A DNA stretch of 64,000 bases. Origin: Caprella mutica. Lineage: Eukaryota > Arthropoda > Malacostraca > Amphipoda > Caprellidae. The notes under the pieces were generated by a model. That model did not search any database and was not told the origin of the DNA. It was given only the letters and a program-made list of their open reading frames with translations. The DNA lies in NCBI GenBank assembly GCA_947561585.1, contig CANNZV010000126.1, positions 1 through 64,000 of the forward strand, read 5' to 3'. Shown one piece after another: positions 1 through 12,265 of this stretch (positions are counted from its first letter, which is position 1; each line of letters opens with the position of its first letter). The position numbers and the translations under genes are program-made.

Positions 1-19
1 CTATCTAGGATTCGGTCAA

Positions 20-34
20 GGGGGGGGGGGGGGG
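20..34. repeat. G homopolymer run
   Basis: A run of about 15 G near the window edge inside otherwise AT-rich DNA. A similar G/C-run pair lies at 4424-4461, where it sits beside GCGCGTATACA, so both may be remains of one dispersed element end. The length of such runs is prone to assembly error. Confidence 0.6.
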
Positions 35-123
35 CACTTTTCAAAAAATTTAACGTTTCTGAAAAAAAATCTACGATATTTCTCAGACTGGTCAGTTATT
101 TTAATTACTTTTGAACATGATTA

Positions 124-1463
124 GGGGAGGGTGGTCATCAATGGGACACTGGGAACAATGGGACATGCTGAATAACTATTTTATTTGAGGGTAATTTTTA
201 ACAAAATCTTAGTGGTAAATTAAGCATACTTCAGTGCATTCACTCGCATTGCATTCAGCGGTTGGAGTGCACTCAGCCCTGTGTAAAAGCGAAAAACGTG
301 TTTTAGGGGTGATGAAACTAAATATTTCGTACTTTGTTTCAATTGTTATAAATATGTAAATTTAACATATAATGCTTACGGCTTTTTTATATGATATTAA
401 GTAATATGTAAAATATGATCATTTGAAAGGATTGCCTTTATACTTTTGTAGTTGAGCCGCTATACCCATATGTTTTCAAAATGGCGTCATGGTGATCATT
501 GGACAGAAATTTGGTTAACAATGGGACAGTGACTTATTTGTCAACCAAACTGTCTAGTTACTCCATATGAATCTATATATCTATTTTTTGATACAATAAA
601 CGTGAACTGTAGCTTCAGAGCTTCTTGTAGAAACAGAGCTTCCAGCTGAAGCGGGACTTTCGATCATGTTCAAGGGCTTTAGCAATCTGAGGTCATCACA
701 AAGCACTGCATAGAGAACAAATTTCACTAATAAAAGAAAAAGACGCAGCATAGATTGCAACGGATACACCAGAGAAAGAAGAGCTTTTTGCTGGTGCCAC
801 TAAGGATAAGGCATTCGAAATCACTTCATAAAGTTATCCTGACGTAGATGGCCTGTGAACTATTGTTCTTGGTCTGGTATATAACTCTTAATCTAACTGA
901 TCCATTCGTCTGAAGAACTCAAATCTCGACCGAAAATGTTGAAAATGGAGATTTATGCACTTGTAGAATTTGAGGGCGACTTCTATAACGTATTCTGTTG
1001 AGCCAAAAGCATGAAAAAGATAAATACGAAATATTGATGTTAGGCGAAGATTCAAGTGCAATGAGCTTAATTTTTCAAATGTTCCTGACATGGCTTTGGT
1101 GATGTTAGAGGACATTAACTGATATTATTTGAACTAAACTAAGTTTCGGACAGCATAAAGAGATAATTCGAACTTGAAATTTTACCATAACCTCAACAAT
1201 ATACAAATTTGATAAAACTGTACCATTGTTTACCAGGGCATGTCCCATTGTTCACCAGTGCTGTTATACAATGGGACAATTTTTTTGTTTTTTATTTAAT
1301 TTTTTTTCTAGTCAACAGAATATGTGATAGCATTCGAGTTGGTTCTTTTTTATAAAGGAATATCTATATTACACATGGATTTTTTTATTTTTCATATTAT
1401 GCCCATAGTAAATGAAATATCAATCTTTCTGTGTTTTTTGTCCCATTGATGACCACCCTCCCC
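124..1463. mobile_element. pogo/Tc1-like non-autonomous DNA transposon
   Basis: About 1.34 kb bounded by a perfect inverted repeat of at least 24 bp that begins GGGGAGGGTGGTCATC on the left and ends in its complement on the right, each flanked by TA. The TA target and simple G-rich termini suit the Tc1/mariner/pogo group. Internal copies of the phrase AATGGGACA lie near 165, 525, 1240 and 1272 in both orientations. The short reading frames inside (581-769, 888-1115 minus) show no transposase motif that I recognise. Superfamily assignment is inference; the termini are seen directly. Confidence 0.6.
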
Positions 1464-1465
1464 TA

Positions 1466-2827
1466 CACTGTGTTCCGTCAGAAGCGTCATTTATTAAATT
1501 GCGAAATGGGAGGACGTCATTATGTTCATAAAGTATAAAGAATGGATTTTATCCTATTAATATTAGCATTTTTCTTAAACCTTAAATTTTTTTTTGAATT
1601 TGAGAAGAACCCCCCAGTTTCTCAGCAGATTTCACCAACCATTACTCCGTTGTGGAGAGATCGTCAGGTACACTAATGAAAATCCCTGAAATATCAACCG
1701 GAATAAATGATAGGTATGATGCTAAGTTAATATCTTTGTTGCCATTATTAATTGAATTAATCTTTCATGCATTCCTTGATGATGATGGCAACTTGTCATC
1801 AGTTAATGGTGTTTCATATCTCAGATTGCTACAGGACATTATTTGGTGCTAGTTTGCTATGCGATCTGATCATCATTTACTGGTTTGGCATTCGATTTTA
1901 TATAGAATTTTATTAACAAATATTAAAGATACAAACAGGTATACGAGATACCAAATAAATATAGTATTTTATTTCCTTAAATAATTATATACCATTTGCA
2001 TATGCAAAGCCTTATTATGGAAATACTTCAAGAAAATATCGTTATATAAACTGCATCTATACCAAACTTATTTGAATATAAAAGTAAAAATAAGCAATTA
2101 ATATATGTTTATTTTTTACTTTTAATGCATTGTGACAATATCATCTCGTCTATATTGTTTGTTTTGTATCACAGTTACTCAAAAAAAAAATTATCATTAT
2201 TATTAAAATGAAAATAAATAAAATACATAATCAGATCACATTAACCTCCAGATCGCATACCAAACTAGCACCCCTTATTTGGCCCATACTGCACCATTCT
2301 GCATTTCGTTCTTCACTATGGTTGATGCAAGACGGCGCTTCAACTCATTGAATAAATGCAGTTAAAAAATTTCTCATTGAAAAGGTTAGAGGTCGATTCA
2401 ATAGCAGAAGAACGGAAATTCCTGGCCAGCACACAATCAGTATCTCAACCCTTTAGATTTTCACTTCTTGGCTGCAGCACAAAACTCGAGTTTATATATG
2501 AAAAAGAATATTCCATTGTGTCTCTTTTACAAAGTGTTTAAAGTTTCGCTGAAGGTATAACCCGGAGACCCCTAAGGAATTTGAAAGAATGTTTCGAAGT
2601 TTGCTTCGTTCTGTCTTCAGGATGGAGGAGGTCATTTTCAACAACTTCTGTAGGACCACAGGAGATGTGGTACATATGATATAGCCATATATATTTATAT
2701 AGGACAATAACTGTTTAATAATAATACTTTCTTTTCCATCAACGTGGTGTATCTATGATGGCAATAGATGCATTAGAAGTGCTTCTAATTCGCAATTTAA
2801 AAAGGTCGTTTCTGATGGAACACAGTG
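1466..2827 (+). mobile_element. Degenerate mariner element M1
   Basis: Ends CACTGTGTTCC...and its complement at 2814-2827, with inner extensions related to those of the M2 copy at 2950. The length of 1.36 kb suits mariner once a nested insertion is allowed for. On the plus strand a frame at 1652-1852 ends VNGVSYLRLLQDIIW, matching the conserved middle of mariner transposases, and 2356-2541 resembles the region before and around the third catalytic Asp. The coding region is broken by stops, frameshifts and the insertion at 1847-2274. Its left TA is also the right TA of the neighbouring pogo-like element. A dead copy. Confidence 0.65.
1847..2274. mobile_element. hAT-type MITE nested in mariner M1
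   Basis: 428 bp bounded by inverted TGCTAGTTTG..TATGCGATCTG termini and flanked by the 8-bp direct repeat TTATTTGG (1839-1846 and 2275-2282). The sister mariner M2 carries the uninterrupted equivalent sequence on its minus strand near 3483, which confirms the insertion. An 8-bp duplication points to the hAT superfamily. The right end carries four extra C not matched on the left. No coding capacity. Confidence 0.65.
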
Positions 2828-2949
2828 TGTCAGTGGATGTATTGTATAGTTCATAAGCTGTATATCCAGTCTAATAGACTGATAATTATTAACTTAATCA
2901 CAATATTCAATCATTGACTACAGCAAAAATAATCAAAACCATACTACTA

Positions 2950-4305
2950 CACTGTGTTTCATCAGATAACGTAATTTTTTAATTGCGAATTAGAAGCACT
3001 TAAAAATAAGTCAAATACCATTATAGATGCATCACTTTGAAGGAAAAGAAAGTATTTTTATTATTATTAAACATTAAATGTCTTATATCATATGAGGCAC
3101 ATCTCCTGAGAGGCTGAGGTCCTACAAAAGTTGTTGAAAATGACCCCTTACGATGTGAAGACAGAACGATGCACGCTTCAGAACATTCTTGCATACTTTC
3201 TTGGAATTCTTTTGTTATATATTTGAGCGGAGATTTGAGCACATTGTATAAGAGACTCATTGGAATCTGTTTTTTTATATATAAACTTATAAACTCGAGT
3301 TTGTACAGCAGCCCATATGCGAAAGTCCAAAGAGTTGAGATATGGACTGTATGCTGACCAGGAATTTTATTTCCGTACTTCTGCTAATCCCTCGACCTCG
3401 AAACTTTTCCTTAAATTCTAGAGCTGCATTTGTGCAATGTGGTCTTGCATCCACCAAAGTGAAGAAGTTGCAGGCTGGGCCAAATAATGTGCTGGAGCAA
3501 TCCGAGTTTTGAAAACCATAAACTGGTAACAAGTTGCCATATTCGTTAAGGAATGCTTGAACAATAGGAACCATTCCATCAATAATTGCAACGAAGATCA
3601 TTACCTTAGCATCATACCTATCATTTGTTTTTCAGATATTTCGAGGATTTTCATTCTTATTTTTTCGATGTGTTTTTGATGGTGGCAAATTAACTTCTCA
3701 TCTGTCCAAGCGATTCAATTGGCAATGTTAGATGGTTGCTGCATAATCCACTCACAAAACCGCTATTTATGTGGTTTCCATTGATGGTCGAATTGAAATT
3801 CAATGATAAAAACGGAAACTAAATGAATGTATAATGATCCTCCACCACGTGGTTTTGGTGTGGATGAAATCTTCTGAACAGCTTTTCTGAGAGAAAAAAT
3901 AGTGATTTGTTCAAAGAAACTCTTCACCTCCTGAATCACTGTTTGGTTTTGTTTTCATTTGCTTTTTCTTGTGAATAGAACCAGTTTCATTGAATGGACC
4001 ACGAACTCTTGTGAACTTTTTCAAGTGGTAGGATTTAGTCACCCTTCCATTTATCTTGGGAAAGCATGAATTGTCGGCGTACTGTTGAAGAAGAAGGTGT
4101 TATGGCAAACTACAGAGTACAGGACGATGCATTTCTTCTCCAATCCAAAAACATTTTTAAATTGAAGAACAATGCTTATATTAATAGGGTGATAGAAATC
4201 CACTCTCTATGGACAAAATGGCTTATAGCTACATAATACGACTTGAAGCAATTTAATTTCCTCCATTTCGCAATTTAAAAATGACGATTTTGATAGAATA
4301 CAGTG
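2950..4305 (-). mobile_element. Degenerate mariner element M2
   Basis: Second 1.36 kb mariner copy, inverted relative to M1: left end CACTGTGTTTCATCAG, right end TGATAGAATACAGTG. The minus-strand frame at 3287-3601 keeps VDARPHCTNAALEFKEKF, corresponding to the (D/G)xxRPHxT segment around the second catalytic Asp of mariner transposases, followed by a corrupted stretch where SPDLNP would be expected. No full reading frame remains. It provides the uninterrupted reference for the MITE in M1. Confidence 0.65.
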
Positions 4306-4480
4306 TTCAAGCATGTCAAAAGCAATTAAAAATAATCAAATAATTGACATTTCTTCAATTTGGAGGATTAATCCATATATTTTTATTAATCCGTAGATTT
4401 ATTTTTAAAAACTTCAGACCTCAAGGGGGGGGGGGGGGCATATGCCCCAAATGCCCCCCCCCCTTGTATACGCGCCTGAT
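4306..4480. other. Spacer with paired G and C runs
   Basis: No gene seen. Contains a G run (4424-4437) and a C run (4452-4461) facing each other, which could form a hairpin around GCATATGCCCC, followed by TTGTATACGCGCCTGAT. Probably the end of an unidentified dispersed repeat. Confidence 0.4.
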
Positions 4481-4489
4481 ACTTTTTGA

Positions 4490-5123
4490 GTTATGCAAAT
4501 AACAAAATGATAATAAATGCCGCCATGAAAGTGCATATATCTTACCGTTAGAGCATATGCCTTATTGTTAGGGCGTATGAGTTATTATTAAGGCATATGT
4601 CTAACCAAAATATGATGCATCATATGCTTTTATGATAACTGCATATTGTCCCAGCCCTACTAATAAGCATATATGCGTTTTAGAAAAGCATATGCAAAAT
4701 ATGCAATGTCTCAACCCTATTTATGACATGTTAATGTACTTGGAAGCAGATTTTATAAGAAGTGTTTCAATATATAAAAATTGTCAATTTAAATATATTA
4801 ACTTTCATTCTACATCTCAGTGTTTTAATATTTTTACAATTAATAAAAAAAATATTTGGTGAAAAATACATGGACTTCTTAGTAGGTAACAGCCTATTTC
4901 GAGAAATAGATGGAAATCTATAGAATGTCTACTTAACTGAAATACGTATGTTTTTTTTAAATTAATTAATTGCTGCATATATTTTGCATATGCGTTTTAT
5001 AAATGCATATGCATTTTATAAAATTCATATGCATTTTATGAAACGCATATTTCAAACGAATATACACTAAATTTATATGTGCTTGCACTGCATAATATGC
5101 AGTGCATATTGTCTCAACCCTAC
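4490..5123 (-). mobile_element. hAT-like remnant with GCATATGC subterminal repeats
   Basis: The right end reads ATATTGTCTCAACCCTA, the complement of the TAGGGTTG-type hAT terminus used elsewhere in the window. Inside are several GCATATGC palindromes about 20 bp apart (4980-5050) and a stretch (4740-4970) that matches 29400-29640 in reverse orientation. No transposase was recognised. A further terminus-like sequence at 5122-5166 (TTGACATCCCTA) suggests two overlapping broken copies. Confidence 0.5.
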
Positions 5124-5181
5124 AGATGACTGCATGTATGCAATATGCACAATTTGACATCCCTACTGATTAGTAGATTAC

Positions 5182-6129
5182 TAGGGATGTGACAATATGC
5201 AGCATAAAATCTGCATAATTTTTGACACGATATGCAGCAAATCATATGCCTATTTCTGCATATAATATGCAAAATGTCAATGTGCATATATGCAGAACCA
5301 AAATGTATATTGGAAATATTCATTTTATATGCCAGAAATTATTCAATATAGTGTGCATATTACATGCCCAAAGTTAATTACGGAATTTAAAATAAAGTTA
5401 AACTGTGTATAGTTAAGTTTTGAATATAATTGTACTTTGGTGGTTTGAAAATCGAAGGTTTTTCACTGTGAAATGTTTAACGTTAGAAAACAAGATATAA
5501 CAAAGCTGTTTCAATTTTAAACTTTTTGAATAGTAAGTCAATTTCAAATATAAAAATTAAATTTCAAGCAGTGGAATTGGACTTTATTGTTAAATGGTAT
5601 TTCAGGTTTCCAATAGTAAATCTCCTATTATCTGCTATTAATATAATCTCCTTCCTAACTGGAATAACACCCGTTCTACATCACAAGAAAGAAAAGGAGC
5701 AAATTTTTCCATCAGCCAAATATAGTCTTCTAAAGTTCTAAACTATCCTACATTCAAATATCACATTCAGTTCATTACTTTACTCCTAACTCGAAAATCA
5801 TAAACCATCTTGTTAGACTAGCGGTTCCCTTTAAATGATCCCCAACTATAAACAGCGACACTAAGTCATTAAATGGTAAAATTAAACAGTTGTGTTTAAT
5901 TACTTAAATATATACGCTTTAAAAAGTTGATATATTTCGAGTAGTACAATTCTAAAATAATTATACCTATTCATTTATTTATCAATTACTACTAATATTT
6001 ACTAAACACCAAGTTTCTTAATTCACTGTAACGAATAACATTTCATCCATATATGCACTAGTGAATATTTTATGCTTTTCACATTTGCAGAGTATTCATT
6101 CATTCAATATGCACAAGGTCACATCCCTA
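5182..6129 (-). mobile_element. hAT element copy with degenerate transposase C-terminus
   Basis: 948 bp with TAGGGATGTGACAATATGC at the left and its complement GTCACATCCCTA at the right, the same family as the elements at 21927 and 45988 but reversed. The minus strand around 5700-5560 is the degenerate equivalent of the hAT C-terminal dimerisation region (SCDVERV) with frameshifts. I see no matching 8-bp target duplication (TAGATTAC against ACAAAGGG). It lacks the nested elements of its relatives and so gives their empty sites, for example TTAATTAC at 5896-5903. Confidence 0.6.
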
Positions 6130-6510
6130 ACAAAGGGCGATAATATGTCAATTCTTGTTGTAATACCCTAGCTCTAACATTTGGACCTACTAAGCAAGTT
6201 TGGCATAGTTCACAGATTTAAAAAGTTAACTAAACTCTATAAGATTTCAGGAATAGAGTTATCTAAAAAGAAATCTCAGTCAAATTCTAATGTTGAATCT
6301 GTCGAGTTCCTATTACCTACTGAAATATGGAACCTCATAAATCCTTCCCACCAAATTGTATGTAGGCAGAAGAACTAACGACACACATAACGAATATGAG
6401 GATGAAAAAGAATAAAGTGCTGAGGTAAACTGAAATGTTAGAGCTTAAGAATGGTTTTGAAGTTAAAAAGATTAGTTACTTTCGATAATAAAACCTCTAT
6501 TAAAGAAAAC
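6130..6510. other. Region 3' of kinase copy A, no gene seen
   Basis: AT-rich sequence between the hAT copy and the 3' end of kinase copy A. Short frames here (for example 6181-6378) show no recognisable domain. Confidence 0.4.
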
Positions 6511-6516
6511 TTTATT
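6511..6516 (-). promoter_or_regulatory. Poly(A) signal of kinase copy A
   Basis: TTTATT on the plus strand reads AATAAA on the gene strand, about 60 bp after the stop codon. The equivalent positions of copies B, D and E carry the same hexamer. Confidence 0.55.
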
Positions 6517-6575
6517 AATAAAATCGTAAAACTAGACACTCAATATAATCTATGTAAAATATTAACAGTTAAAAT

Positions 6576-9541
6576 TTACTCTTCATTCAGAGCCTTAATA
6601 AATTCCTCGATATCTTCAGTTTGGAAAGACTCATTATCAGACATTTCAGAGAATAATGCAGAAAGGCGGGAAGACATCAAATCTTTCCTACTTTTCACAT
6701 ACGCCCGTCTCCTAGTTTCAATATCGGTCATCCCCTCGGAGATAAAATCGGTTACTTTAAGGCAGTCATCGTCTTCGCACTTCACTTTGTACAAAGTATC
6801 AATCATCATGATGTAACCAAATAGGTTCTTACGGTAATACTCCTTTACAAGTTCTTCCTTGGTGAAAGGTGCATCAAATTTAGCAGATTTGAGAACATTT
6901 TCGAAAGTGTCGTAGTAGTACTCCAAATAATCTTCAATATTGGCTTTCCGTGCTTCCCCGTCAAGGCAGGTGTAGAACAGGTGATTCAAATCCAGAGCAG
7001 GAGACCCAAGTCTAATCATTTGGAAGTCAATCAAAACGCAGGTGTTAACCTTATCATCATCAGTCCTAGTAAAGAAAAACATTAAGAAAATGCCAGTTAG
7101 TTTAAGTTTATTTCGTACCAATCTTAAAAATTATTACTTACTTTATTAAGAAGTTTGAAACCCAGGGTTCTCCATGATTCAACACCTTGAATTTGTCAGT
7201 GGTTCTTAACAATTCTTCAAAAATTCGCTGAGAATGCTTTTTGTTTGTTTTGAAGAATTGAGCAATAGACTGCTGGTCATAGTCATTTGCTAGCTCAGCA
7301 TAATGTTCGTAGGAATTAGGGAACATTCCAGCCTCTCTAGAATTTATGAATTGACTGTAGATCTCTTCTATTGCTTCAGTATCCATAGTGTGATTTTCCA
7401 GAACCATAACCGATGCTGCATGAAGCCTGGCCAATTCAGCGATGACTACTTTAATTATATCAATTTCTAAAGACTCCTTCCTGTCCAACGTATGATATCC
7501 TTCATCATTCATATTCTCCAGAAAGAGTATTTCAAAGCCCTTAGTGAGGTCTAGATGAAAGAACTTAGGAGTACGGAGAGAGTTTTCATCCGCAGACCGA
7601 AGTTGTGCATTTAGGAGAGGAAGAATTTGTGTATAGAAAGCACCTTCTTTCTTGAACTGCAGTGACATAACCTTGTTTAACACGGCAGTCTTTTTAACTC
7701 CGGGGTTTTTCTTAACAACAAAACTATTTTTAGTAAAAATATTTTCGCCTTCAGTAAGACGTGTCTCCATCTCTAAGCCAGATACATCAGAAGCAAAATG
7801 ATCACCAGTTTTCGTACATGGTTCATATATAGCGGAATGGAAGGTTCTAGAATCACCATGAAGATCTTTCACCAGCTGCTTCAGAATATCCTTAGGGACG
7901 CTGAATCTGAAACGAACAAAACTTCTTAAAGAAGAGGTAAACTTTTAACTTTAAAGTCCATTTAAAATATTAAATTCATAAGAAATTTTTTCAGTTAGGG
8001 TGAAGCATTTATATTGCGGTACATGAACTAATTTTGGTCTCTAGAATAAAAAATACTAATAAAATTAATAGTGCCGCCCTTTGGTGGGTGGCACGCCCGC
8101 CTAAATAGACATATAGTTTCAATTTCAGCGATATCCTCCATTTATTACTTCAATGGTGATATGTGTAATGGTGGCGTGCAGTTCCCATACCCCACTTTCA
8201 GATGATTGATCAATCATGAAGTTCGCAGTACAACCAACAAGCGGATACAACAAACTACTTTACGGCTATCTTTCACCACAATGGTTGAAAATGTGTTTTT
8301 ATTTCTCACTCTTGTAAAACAGGAAGCATCAGTTCCTTTAAAAACAGTTTTGATTTAGAGATTCTATGGACAAAAGTACACAAAATAATTCTAATTAAAT
8401 TAAAAGGTAGTCAAATAGGAAAAGATCTCTATTTATAATATGTATTGGACTTCTTTTGATAAAGCAACATCAGTTAAAAAATCAGTTCAGGGATATGACA
8501 TGCTGATCAGCAGATTACCTGTGCAACTATCAGTTTCACAAGAATGAACTCTACTTAACCAATTATAGGTTCAAATAAAATAAAATTTATATCAGTAGTT
8601 AGAACTACGAACTTTCTTATTTCTAGAAAAGACTTATATATAGCCTCTAATTTGAATCTACAGAAATTTAGCGAAAGGTATTAATCATCGGAGAAGTAAT
8701 TAAGAACATATATCATTTATGAAATTTGGACAACCAAGATTAATGATTAAAGGTCCTTTCCAGGCTCCGGGAAAAAATTGAGTTTATAACATAATATTAT
8801 AGAACTAAGGTCTACGATCATTATTCTGCAAACTGCATACAATTCGGTTCAGTATATATTTTATAATTTGTTTTTAAAGTTTTTTAATACTCTGTGTGCA
8901 ACAATTGAGCGAATCACTAATCTGATGCTCAAGAAGAAGATTGTACACTCTTTGTTTTGATTACAAATTTGTATTTTATAAACAAACCATGAGTTTTCGG
9001 CCTTTATTTTAATTATTTGAAGATAGCTATGGTTTCCTAAAGTATATAAACTTTTCTATTATAAGTTCATTCAATTTTATAACTTATCACGAATGGATTT
9101 ATAAAACCCAATACCTAGTTGACAATCAAAGCAAAAGGTGTACATTCTACTTCAGGCTGAAAATTTCTTAAATTAGTAAGTCTGAAGTAAAATAGGTTTG
9201 TAGAGTTCATTTTAAAAGTCTTTAAAAGCATATAAAATTAAAAATATACTACCAAATTCGATGCGGTTTGCAGCAAAATGATAAGGAACATTAGCCTCGT
9301 TAAATAAAGCAATAAAAATATTTGCTTGGAGGGGACCTTTAAAGACAAAATGTTGAGATAGCAAGCCAGGTAAAAATTAGATAATTAATAAGTCTCTTAA
9401 GATGAAAGTTATCGAAGATTAGCTTACTATAGAGATATTAAAATATGCAATTCCTATATAAACAGACAAAAACTAGTGAAATTTATTTAATAATTCCTGA
9501 AAGGAGCTTTAACTTAAGAATACTCACGTTTCGGAAGCCAT
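6576..9541 (-). CDS. CHK kinase-like (EcKL) protein, copy A, 422 aa
   Basis: Three exons: 9528-9541, 7142-7906 and 6576-7065 (introns 9527-7907 and 7141-7066). Donors GTGAGT/GTAAGT and acceptors TTTCAG/TACTAG give phase-2 junctions, and the lengths sum to 423 codons. The family phosphorylates small molecules; insect members are linked to ecdysteroid 22-phosphorylation and detoxification, but the substrate here is unknown. Visible motifs: FVVKK with the likely ATP-binding Lys70, hinge-like LFLENM, catalytic loop HGEPWVSN (Glu251 where Asp is usual) and metal-binding IDFQ (Asp273). No signal peptide, so probably cytosolic. The N-terminus (about residues 8-60) differs strongly from copies B, D and E, while the rest is nearly identical. 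It is divergently paired with copy B. Intact frame; expression unknown. Confidence 0.88.
8070..8265. repeat. Foldback-element fragment in intron 1 of copy A
   Basis: Contains GTGGCACGCCCGCC and the AACAAACTA block that are diverged relatives of the foldback element at 11035/35592. The same fragment occurs in unit 2 at about 32990-33185. Confidence 0.45.
8749..9343. mobile_element. AAAGGTCC-type MITE in intron 1 of copy A
   Basis: About 595 bp between AAAGGTCC..CCAGGCTCCGGG on the left and TTGGAGGGGACCTTT on the right, an inverted pair. Relatives occur at 18872, 27698, 37658 and 48837, and a truncated one at 33697. No coding capacity. Target duplication unclear. Confidence 0.55.
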
Positions 9542-11034
9542 CTTATATTAATAAGATCACAGATGTTTTTACTAAAAACCTAAAGTTGTTGTACCTTACT
9601 ACTCAGACGACTTATGCTGTACTGTTCTTAAACTTTAGTCGGTAAATGAAGTTACTTCTTAACAATCAAAATCGAATCAGAGAGCGTCCTGGTAAAAGAA
9701 TAAAAAATATTAATGATAACACTGACAATATCGTTCATTTTCAGAAATGTTTGATATTCTACAAATTAGCAATGATTGCACTATTAGTTTTCTATTATTT
9801 CATTTTCGTGCTGATTATGTATGGAAAAAGTTACGATAAACACAGCCATTGGTGTGAGATGACAAAATACTAATGCGCTTTAAAAGATACAGAGTGTCTC
9901 AAAAATGATATAGATTTAAAATGCTCATAACTTTTAAACAATTAAAACCAGAAAGTTACAATAACTTTCGTTCGAAAGAACAATTTTTTATGCTTCATTT
10001 CAGTAACTACTCACATTGAAAATTACCACCGAATCATTCAATTCACTTATTAATGCGATTAGAAAAATTCATGTAGGCCTATTTAACGTTCTGCAATTTA
10101 TCTATTTTTCTGGAATGAATGACATCACGGATTTATTCGTGTGATACTGAATGGTGCAGCACTAAATACTCTTTCATTAACCCTAGATAGAGAAAAATAA
10201 TAGGGTATTATATTAGGTGATCTGGAAGGCCAGGAAAAATCACATCTATGACATATTAATCTCTGTGGAAATTATGCTTTCAACCATTAATACTGTTACC
10301 AGGTGCTGTATCTGGACTAGCTCCATCTTGATGAAACCAATAATTATAGGTTTAATGTTTCCAGTTAATGTAATTTTTATTTCTAAGCACCACCAACTGA
10401 TACCTTTTGTGAATGCTAAGGTTTTAGAAAAATATTGGTCTGTTAATTTAGTTGGTGAACAGCTTCGATAATTTTATTGCTTTGTCATTACTCTCAAATT
10501 AATTAGACATTCATCATAATTTTTTTTGTTATTTAATGCTAACTCACTCTTATTCCATATTTACATGCAGATTACAAAATGCTTTAATCAAAGATCCATG
10601 GCGCAACAAATTTACCGAAAATGTTACCTGAACTGATATAGAGGTGCTATAAATGCATATTGCAGAAAACAGAAATAGAATGCGCCTCCGAAATATATGT
10701 TATTTAAATAATTTTTACTTACTAGAAACTACTTCTTTAATAATTAAAATTTTGAACTTCATTTAATTATAGAAAACAATTTGATTGCAAAGTTTGATAA
10801 ACTTTATTTTGTCTACGTCTCAATTTTCTTTGAAGGTTTCAGATGCAATGGGGACTATTGCAAATTATAATTCATAATTCTTTAATTTGTTGAATAATTT
10901 GGTACTTATCCAATGCGAAGTAAGAGGTTATACTGTACATTTACTTATTGTACTTACATGGTGTATAATCGTAGTGTTTCACATTAAGAAAATTAATAAC
11001 TTCCTATAATATATACAATATCGAAAAAGTTCAA
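9542..11034. promoter_or_regulatory. Divergent upstream region of copy A
   Basis: The first 650 bp is an inverted, diverged relative of the region upstream of copies B and D. The position equivalent to the TCAGT initiator of B, D and E reads TAAGT here (near 9608 on the gene strand). 10023-10075 is a 53-bp segment that reappears exactly upstream of copy D. 10498-11034 matches 35050-35591 of unit 2. No gene recognised. Confidence 0.4.
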
Positions 11035-11553
11035 TGGATCTTTCCCATTTTACCGACCCTCACCAAATTTATTTTATATTTAATTTTTTTTATGTGCTTC
11101 TGTCCTTAAAATACGGAAATCATAACCTTTTTTGTAGAAACTAATAGTTTTTGAGATATGAGGGTTTAAAGTTATTTATTTCCTATGCATTACTGAAGGA
11201 TTGAGAACCTTAAAAAAACTCGTGTTTCACGCTTTCTGGACAATTTTGGTCAAAGATAGCCGTAATGTGGTTTGTTGTATCCGCTAGTATGTTGTACTGC
11301 ATACTTCATGATTTATTAATGAACTGGTGTGGTGGGGGAATGGGGGCGACACGCCCCCCTTTACACATATATCAGTTTTGAAGTAATAAATGGAAAATAT
11401 CACGGAAGCTGGAAATATTCGATATAGGTATTTCGGGGGTGTGCCGCCCCTCGATCCCCCCTTCCAGGTCATTAATCAATCATATAGTGTGAAGTACAAC
11501 AAACTACCGGATAAAACAAACTACATTACAGTTTCATGTAAAAAATCTATAAT

Positions 11554-11757
11554 CTTTTCATGCTTTCTACGCTAGGTTATCTCAAAACGCCTTTATTAGC
11601 TTCTCCCTTCTGTTTTGCTTTTGCTTCGGCTGTAATCTACCGTTTTCTGTCAATATACTGTTATCAGAAAATAAATTATAAAAATTTCGTCTTTTCACCC
11701 TATTAGGCTCTAGGCTAGTCGTATTGTAGGTTCCTCTTTCACTGTATCTTCAGTATG
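11554..11757. repeat. DIRS left inverted terminal repeat
   Basis: Starts CTTTTCATGCTTTCTACGC. From TAGGTTATCTCAAAACGCC to CTTCAGTATG it is the complement of the right terminus; the outermost ~25 bp are unique to this end, as expected for DIRS. Confidence 0.85.
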
Positions 11758-12265
11758 TTTGACACCGGGATGGTGTCAACATCTCCCTTCCTTCTGGGAG
11801 GTATGGCGGTGAAAAAATCTCGACAATGATTCAACTTTTAGTCGAACTTGTCTCAATGAAATCAAATTATTCAGCTGCAAAACTGAAAGTTGCTGGGATA
11901 GCATTTTTCAAAAGTTCATCTAAATTACCTTCCGAAAATAGAACTATCCTAGGTGGATTTCGAAATTTAGATTTTCGAAAATAGTTCTAACTTAGTGTGA
12001 TTTCGATAATAGTACTACCTATTGTGATTTCGAAATTGTTATTTGAAATATAATACTTACCTAGTGTGATTTCGAAAATGTATTTTGAAATAATTTTCTT
12101 AATTTCAACTAGATGAATTCCCCGCCACCTGCCCAGAAGTATTAACTAAACGCCTTAACGTATTTCCCTGCAGCCTAACTGTGCTGTGTTTTTCTTCACT
12201 ACACTTCATATTTATATCCTTTTACTTCAGATTACATCAGAATATATCAATACTATAAGTAAATT

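Noticed and set aside
4632..5323. Small Cys/His/Met/Tyr-rich frames (also at 24163, 25955, 31729, 49699 and 60130)
   Set aside because: All are translations of GCATATGC-type repeats in hAT termini.
9445..10471. Three small plus-strand frames upstream of copy A
   Set aside because: They lie in or opposite the kinase exon 1 and upstream region, which is conserved as non-coding sequence near B, D and E.
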